From positions 1-9,213 of the forward strand of contig JACRCS010000635.1 in assembly GCA_016218905.1 (NCBI GenBank): DNA of 9,213 nt. The letters are read 5' to 3'. The position numbers were made by a program, and so were the translations under genes. Source of the stretch: Deltaproteobacteria bacterium. GTDB lineage: Bacteria > Desulfobacterota_C > Deferrisomatia > Deferrisomatales > JACRMM01. Shown piece by piece: positions 6,189 to 9,213 of this stretch. Numbering within the stretch: the first letter of the stretch is position 1; every line of letters begins with the position of its first letter. The notes beneath the pieces were generated by a model, which saw nothing but the letters and a program-made list of their open reading frames with translations, was not told the DNA's origin and searched no databases.

Positions 6189-6208
6189 CGCTTCCCCTCC
6201 AGGAAGCG
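6189..6208 (+). repeat. Stem-loop repeat, copy 2, in the PEP-CTERM leader
   Basis: CGCTTCC and GGAAGCG form a 7-bp stem around the loop CCTCCA. It starts about 7 nt after the predicted transcription start, so it would be near the 5' end of the mRNA. The pyrimidine loop contains CCTCC, which can pair only partly (4 bp) with the gene's GAGGAG ribosome binding site. Confidence 0.7.
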
Positions 6209-6266
6209 GACCGATAGCCCGAAAGGTGCAGCGGAAGCCCTTGGCGTGGACTGAGGACAGGGGGAT

Positions 6267-6272
6267 GAGGAG
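6267..6272 (+). promoter_or_regulatory. Ribosome binding site of the PEP-CTERM gene
   Basis: GAGGAG lies 6 nt before the ATG at 6279, a strong Shine-Dalgarno match that fixes this start. Confidence 0.8.
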
Positions 6273-6278
6273 CGGAAC

Positions 6279-6845
6279 ATGAAACGGTATCTGGTTGGCT
6301 TGCTCCTGTTGGCAGGAACTCTCGGGCTCGCGGGCCAGGCAGCCGCCGTCAGCTACGGGATCCCGGACACGCTCCACGATGCCTCCTTCCTGCCGAACAG
6401 CGGAGACGCGATGGAGTTGAATTGGCTGAACGCCAACTTGAATCCGGACGTTGACAGCTTCACGAAGTACGTTCCGGCTGCGGACCCGGCAAACCCCACC
6501 CACGTCGTCTACGACTTCGGCGACGTTTCCGGCTGGAACTTCGCCGGGACCGTGGACGGCGTCGACTCCTACGCTCACGCCCTTCCCGTCCCGGCGGATT
6601 ACTTCTTTTTCAAGACGGGGGCGAAGAGAGGCAGGTCGAACCACTTCCTGTTCCAGAACAACGGAGACGAGAACTGGGCCGTGATCAGCCTCGCCGACGT
6701 CCAGGCGGACAACTTCGAGAGGATCAGCCACGCCGGCACGGTCGGTGGAGACGGCACTCCGGTTCCCGAGCCGGGCGCGATGGTCCTGCTCGGCAGCGGC
6801 CTGCTCGGTCTCGTCGGGTTTGCCCGTAGGCGGCGGGAGGCGTAA
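6279..6845 (+). CDS. PEP-CTERM sorting domain protein
   Basis: A secreted protein of unknown function, expected to be exported by Sec and then processed and anchored by an exosortase. It has a signal peptide (residues 1-23: MKR, hydrophobic core, then AAA before Val24). A mature region of about 135 residues without cysteine is rich in Asp, Asn and aromatic residues. The C-terminal PEP-CTERM signal has P163-E164-P165, a hydrophobic stretch with MVLLGSGLLGLVGF character, and a final Arg cluster (ARRRREA). The segment with Y-F-F-F-K-T-G and H-F-L-F-Q-N-N...W-A-V-I-S-L looks like a beta-sandwich; I do not recognise a named domain. No exosortase is encoded here, so the processing enzyme must be elsewhere. 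It appears monocistronic, with its own promoter, strong ribosome binding site and terminator. Such proteins are often linked to exopolysaccharide and biofilm or floc formation. Confidence 0.93.
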   Translation: MKRYLVGLLLLAGTLGLAGQAAAVSYGIPDTLHDASFLPNSGDAMELNWLNANLNPDVDSFTKYVPAADPANPTHVVYDFGDVSGWNFAGTVDGVDSYAHALPVPADYFFFKTGAKRGRSNHFLFQNNGDENWAVISLADVQADNFERISHAGTVGGDGTPVPEPGAMVLLGSGLLGLVGFARRRREA

Positions 6846-6863
6846 GCGCGTTACACAACAAAA

Positions 6864-6892
6864 GGCCCGCGAGAGCGGGCCGCTTGTCTTTT
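6864..6892 (+). terminator. Intrinsic terminator of the PEP-CTERM gene
   Basis: GGCCCGC (6864-6870) and GCGGGCC (6875-6881) form a 7-bp stem with a GAGA loop, followed by the T-rich GCTTGTCTTTT. It starts 18 nt after the PEP-CTERM stop codon. AAAA precedes the stem, so it may also work weakly on the minus strand. Confidence 0.8.
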
Positions 6893-6904
6893 CGGGCGGA
6901 GCGA

Positions 6905-6922
6905 AGCGCCGAAACCGGCGCT
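6905..6922. repeat. Stem-loop between convergent genes
   Basis: AGCGCCG (6905-6911) and CGGCGCT (6916-6922) pair over an AAAC loop. Its top (GCCG-A-rich-CGGC) resembles that of the larger stem-loop at 6929-6959. There is no T-run. Confidence 0.5.
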
Positions 6923-6928
6923 CTGAAG

Positions 6929-6959
6929 AGCGAAGGGGCCGAAAACCGGCCCCTTCGCT
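6929..6959 (-). terminator. Strong 13-bp stem-loop after the HMGL-Cache gene, probable terminator
   Basis: A perfect 13-bp stem (6929-6941 with 6947-6959; arm AGCGAAGGGGCCG) encloses an AAAAC loop. It lies 26 nt beyond the stop codon of the minus-strand gene. No T-run follows on either strand, so termination may be factor-assisted or it may protect the 3' end of the mRNA. Confidence 0.5.
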
Positions 6960-6984
6960 GTCCCAGATCGTCCTTCGACGGCGC

Positions 6985-8817
6985 TCAGGTGGCCGGCTCC
7001 TCGCCGTCTTCCAACCGGGCAAGCTCCTCGAACTTGATGTCGATCGCCAGCACACCCCCCATCCGCTCTTCCATGTCGTAGACGGGCGCCGATACCGTCA
7101 GGGTCAGCCGCCCCGTGACCTTGGACGTGTAAATGTTCGAGATGGAGACCTTTCCGGTCTTCACCGGTTCCTGGAACCAGGAGCGGTCGGAGTAGTTGTC
7201 GTAGACCTCGTAATCTGCGTACTTCGGCTTGTCTTCGATCTGCGTAATGTTCTTGGTGATCTTCCTGCCTTCGCTGTCCGTCGCGTAGATGAATTGGATG
7301 AAGGGGTGCTCCTCCGCGGCGTCCCTCATCACTCTCTCCATCAGCTCCGAGTCGAGAGACCGGATGTCCGGGTTCTCGACGATCCCCTCCAGGATGTGGG
7401 TGACCGTCTCCCGGATCCGGTTCTTCAGCTTGTCGTACTCCGACACGAAGAGCTCCGGCATGTACCGGCGGACCTTGCGCTCCATCTCCTCGTTGGACAT
7501 GGGGGTCGACCGGCCGGACTCGTAGCCTCGCGTGACGGAGCGGTAGACCTTCGCGATGCCCGGGTGGCGTTTGTCGACCTTGGCGTCGCCCGTGAGGGCG
7601 AAGTGCGTGTTGACCCAGTGTGCGATGCCCGCCACTCCGGACTTGTCCGTCACGGCGACGCCCATGGGGCGGTTCAAGATCTTCGTGGTATCGAAGATAT
7701 TGTAGATCTCCTCGTTCTTCAGGATGCCGTCGATGTGGATGCCGGCCTTGGTCGTGTTGAAGTCGGAACCGACGAAGGGCATCCAGGGCGGGATCGTGAA
7801 GTCGAGCTCCCGCTCGAAGTAGTTCCTCATATCGGTGATGGCGGTGGCGTCCATGCCGTCGTCGGTGCCCGTGAGCTCCATGTACTCGATGACGAGCCCC
7901 TCGATCGGCGGATTGCCGGTCCGCTCGCCGAAGCCGAGGAGCGTCCCGTTGACGGCCGCGCACCCATAGAGCCACGCGGTCGAGCCGTTGATGAGCACCT
8001 TGTGGAAGTCGTTGTGCCCGTGCCACTCGAGCGCCTCCGAGGGCACGCCGGCGTCTTCGATCATGGCCCGGACGAGTCGCGGCACGCTCCGCGGGAGGGC
8101 GGCGCCGGGGTGGGGTACCCCGTACCCCATCGTGTCGCACAGGCGGATCTTCACCGGGAGGCCCGACCCGCGGCTTGCTTCCATGAGGGCGCGCGCGAAG
8201 GGGACGACGAAGCCGTAGATGTCGGCCCGGGTGATGTCCTCGAAGTGACACCGCGGGATGACCCCTTCGGCCAGCGCCGCCTCGACAACCTCCAGGTAGT
8301 CGCGAAAGGCGTCGCGGCGCTTCTTTCCGAGCTTCAGGTAGATGTGGTAGTCCGAGACCGACGTGAGGATGCCGGTTTCGCGCAGCCCCATCGCCTTGAC
8401 CAGCTTGAAGTCTTCCTTGACCGCCCGGATCCAGGAGGTGATCTCCGGATACCGGTAGCCGAGCTCCTGGCACTTCTCGACCGCTTCCTTGTCCTTGTCC
8501 GAGTACAGGAAGAATTCCGTCTGCCGGATGATCCCCTTCTGCCCTCCGAGGCGATGGAGGAGCTTGAAGATCGAGACGATCTGCTCGGGCGAGTAGGGCG
8601 CCCGGGCCTGCTGCCCGTCTCGGAAGGTCGTGTCCGTGATCCAGATCTCCTGGGGCGGATCGGGCGCCAGGAGCACGCCGTCGAAGGGGACCCGGCAGAC
8701 CTGGCCGTAGGGGAAGATCTCCCGGTAGAGGTTGGGTTCGTCCCGCTCCACCACCTCGTCCAGGGGGTAGTCCCGATGGGCCTTCCGAATGAGCCTGTTC
8801 TTCAAACCCTCAGCCAT
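6985..8817 (-). CDS. HMGL-family acyl-CoA condensing enzyme (isopropylmalate/homocitrate/Re-citrate synthase-like) with C-terminal Cache-like domain
   Basis: From the ATG at 8817 (610 residues) the N-terminal part is a DRE-TIM metallolyase-type barrel: TDTTFRDGQQ (61-70), CHFEDITRAD (190-199), LCDTMGYG (226-233), the metal-binding HGHND (266-270) and GERTGN (297-302). Such enzymes condense an acetyl-CoA-type donor with a 2-oxo acid. The substrate is uncertain; homocitrate or Re-citrate synthase activity is possible, and I lean to the latter from the general resemblance of WITDTTFRDGQQ and IIRQTEFFLYSDKD to clostridial Re-citrate synthase as I remember it. From about residue 440 there is a long helix, then about 500-600 with IQFIYATDSEGRKI, SDRSWFQ, SISNIY and GVLAIDIKFEEL, which is the pattern of a Cache/PDC ligand-binding domain. 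No membrane segment is present, so that domain is cytoplasmic. The start is fixed by AAGGAG 6 nt upstream. Confidence 0.85.
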   Translation of the reverse strand: MAEGLKNRLIRKAHRDYPLDEVVERDEPNLYREIFPYGQVCRVPFDGVLLAPDPPQEIWITDTTFRDGQQARAPYSPEQIVSIFKLLHRLGGQKGIIRQTEFFLYSDKDKEAVEKCQELGYRYPEITSWIRAVKEDFKLVKAMGLRETGILTSVSDYHIYLKLGKKRRDAFRDYLEVVEAALAEGVIPRCHFEDITRADIYGFVVPFARALMEASRGSGLPVKIRLCDTMGYGVPHPGAALPRSVPRLVRAMIEDAGVPSEALEWHGHNDFHKVLINGSTAWLYGCAAVNGTLLGFGERTGNPPIEGLVIEYMELTGTDDGMDATAITDMRNYFERELDFTIPPWMPFVGSDFNTTKAGIHIDGILKNEEIYNIFDTTKILNRPMGVAVTDKSGVAGIAHWVNTHFALTGDAKVDKRHPGIAKVYRSVTRGYESGRSTPMSNEEMERKVRRYMPELFVSEYDKLKNRIRETVTHILEGIVENPDIRSLDSELMERVMRDAAEEHPFIQFIYATDSEGRKITKNITQIEDKPKYADYEVYDNYSDRSWFQEPVKTGKVSISNIYTSKVTGRLTLTVSAPVYDMEERMGGVLAIDIKFEELARLEDGEEPAT

Positions 8818-8823
8818 ATACCG

Positions 8824-8829
8824 CTCCTT
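8824..8829 (-). promoter_or_regulatory. Ribosome binding site of the HMGL-Cache gene
   Basis: AAGGAG on the minus strand ends 6 nt before the ATG at 8817. It selects this start over a TTG 42 nt further upstream in the same frame. Confidence 0.85.
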
Positions 8830-8861
8830 TGCTGCGCCCTGGGCCTGGAGGTGGACCAAAG

Positions 8862-8890
8862 ATTAAACATGAAAAGGATTCCAAAGAAAA
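8862..8890 (-). promoter_or_regulatory. Candidate promoter of the HMGL-Cache gene
   Basis: An AT-rich patch stands out against the GC-rich surroundings. On the minus strand TTTAAT (8867-8862; 5 of 6 to the -10 consensus) lies 17 nt after TTTTCT (8890-8885; only 3 of 6 to the -35 consensus). Transcription would start near 8855. The -35 match is weak. Confidence 0.35.
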
Positions 8891-8989
8891 GAGGTGTTCG
8901 AAGATGGGCAGGACGGCGGGATGCGCTACGACGCCGTGAGAAGAAGGGCGGCGGGACCGGCGCGGCCAAGGTGCGGCGGTCCACCCTAC

Positions 8990-9213
8990 CTACTGCGTCA
9001 CGCCCGTGCCCTCGATGAGCGCCGCGTCGACGATGCCCGTCTGCGACGTCTGGTCGGAGAAGGTGAGCCGGTAGGTGCCGGAGCCGTCGAAGAGGGACCA
9101 CTGGGCCGTGAAGCTGACGAGGCGCCGAATGGGATCGGGAACGGCGTCGATCCGTTCCGTCGGACTGACGAGGAGAAAGTCGGCGCCAACGACGCTTCCT
9201 GCGCCTCCGGTCA
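8990..9213 (-). CDS. 3' end of an unidentified protein (partial)
   Basis: The minus strand is open from the right edge to a TAG at 8990-8992, giving the last 73 residues of a protein whose start lies outside the window. The sequence is rich in Thr, Ser, Val, Gly and Asp with alternating hydrophobic residues (for example GADFLLVS, LVSFTAQWSLFDG, GTYRLTFSDQTS, IVDAALIEGTG), as in extracellular beta-sandwich domains. There are no cysteines and no C-terminal sorting signal. I do not recognise the family. Codon use is GC-rich at third positions like its neighbours, supporting that it is coding. About 170 nt separate its stop from the HMGL-Cache start, and no clear terminator was found there. Confidence 0.6.
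   Translation of the reverse strand, partial: TGGAGSVVGADFLLVSPTERIDAVPDPIRRLVSFTAQWSLFDGSGTYRLTFSDQTSQTGIVDAALIEGTGVTQ

Larger units (their letters stand above)
5673..6278. other. 606-nt divergent intergenic region, structured, no supported gene
   Basis: This lies between the start codons of rsmI (minus) and the PEP-CTERM gene (plus). Open frames cross it but their translations are Arg/Pro/Gly-rich and without recognisable domains. No tRNA or known riboswitch was recognised on either strand. It holds a chain of GC stem-loops (5821-5970), two overlapping palindromes (5978-6003), a smaller TCTCT/AGAGA stem-loop (6084-6099), a sigma-54-like promoter (6156-6171) and a leader hairpin (6189-6208). 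The right third serves the PEP-CTERM gene. No convincing promoter for rsmI was found. Confidence 0.8.

Noticed and set aside
5785..6282. Plus-strand open frame across the divergent intergenic region
   Set aside because: It encodes an Arg/Pro/Ser-rich sequence without domains, crosses strong stem-loops and the -24/-12 promoter, and overlaps the PEP-CTERM start.
6745..9018. Very long plus-strand open frame (757 codons) opposite the HMGL-Cache gene
   Set aside because: It mirrors the codon pattern of the minus-strand gene, lacks recognisable domains, and starts inside the PEP-CTERM gene. GC-rich DNA commonly gives such antisense frames.

Overview
The window is GC-rich bacterial chromosome with tightly packed housekeeping genes on the left and a looser accessory part on the right. 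A long-chain polyprenyl diphosphate synthase, a PEP-CTERM surface protein (exosortase-sorted, so an outer membrane or exopolysaccharide matrix is expected) and a sigma-54-type promoter point to a Gram-negative organism. The def-fmt-DUF116 order and the large HMGL/homocitrate-synthase-like enzyme suggest Desulfobacterota/Deltaproteobacteria or a related candidate phylum. This taxonomic guess is inference from gene content.

Layout. 1-204: upstream region with a sigma-70-like promoter. 205-3501 (+): def (peptide deformylase), fmt (methionyl-tRNA formyltransferase) and a membrane-anchored DUF116 protein overlap each other, followed after 66 nt by a polyprenyl synthetase (ispB type). 3505-5672 (-): a YhaM-type OB/HD 3'-5' exoribonuclease ends 3 nt from the polyprenyl synthetase gene. 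Upstream of it lie a 162-nt gap holding an inverted array of 12 heptamers and then rsmI (16S rRNA C1402 2'-O-methyltransferase). 5673-6278: a 606-nt divergent intergenic region with no supported gene, full of strong stem-loops, palindromes and a good -24/-12 promoter. 6279-6845 (+): a PEP-CTERM protein. 6846-6984: three stem-loops between convergent genes. 6985-8817 (-): an HMGL-family acyl-CoA condensing enzyme fused to a C-terminal Cache-like sensor domain. 8990-9213 (-): the 3' end of an unidentified secreted-looking beta-rich protein.

How they work together. def and fmt form the formyl-methionine cycle; rsmI and the exoribonuclease act on RNA; the polyprenyl synthetase makes a quinone or carrier side chain. 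The most interesting part is 5673-6845. There the PEP-CTERM gene appears to be controlled by sigma-54, with a 15-bp perfect palindrome about 185 bp upstream of the predicted start as a likely activator site, and by a structured leader whose hairpin is nearly duplicated 340 bp further upstream. The second notable item is the enzyme-Cache fusion, which suggests a synthase whose usual regulatory domain is replaced by a small-molecule sensor fold.
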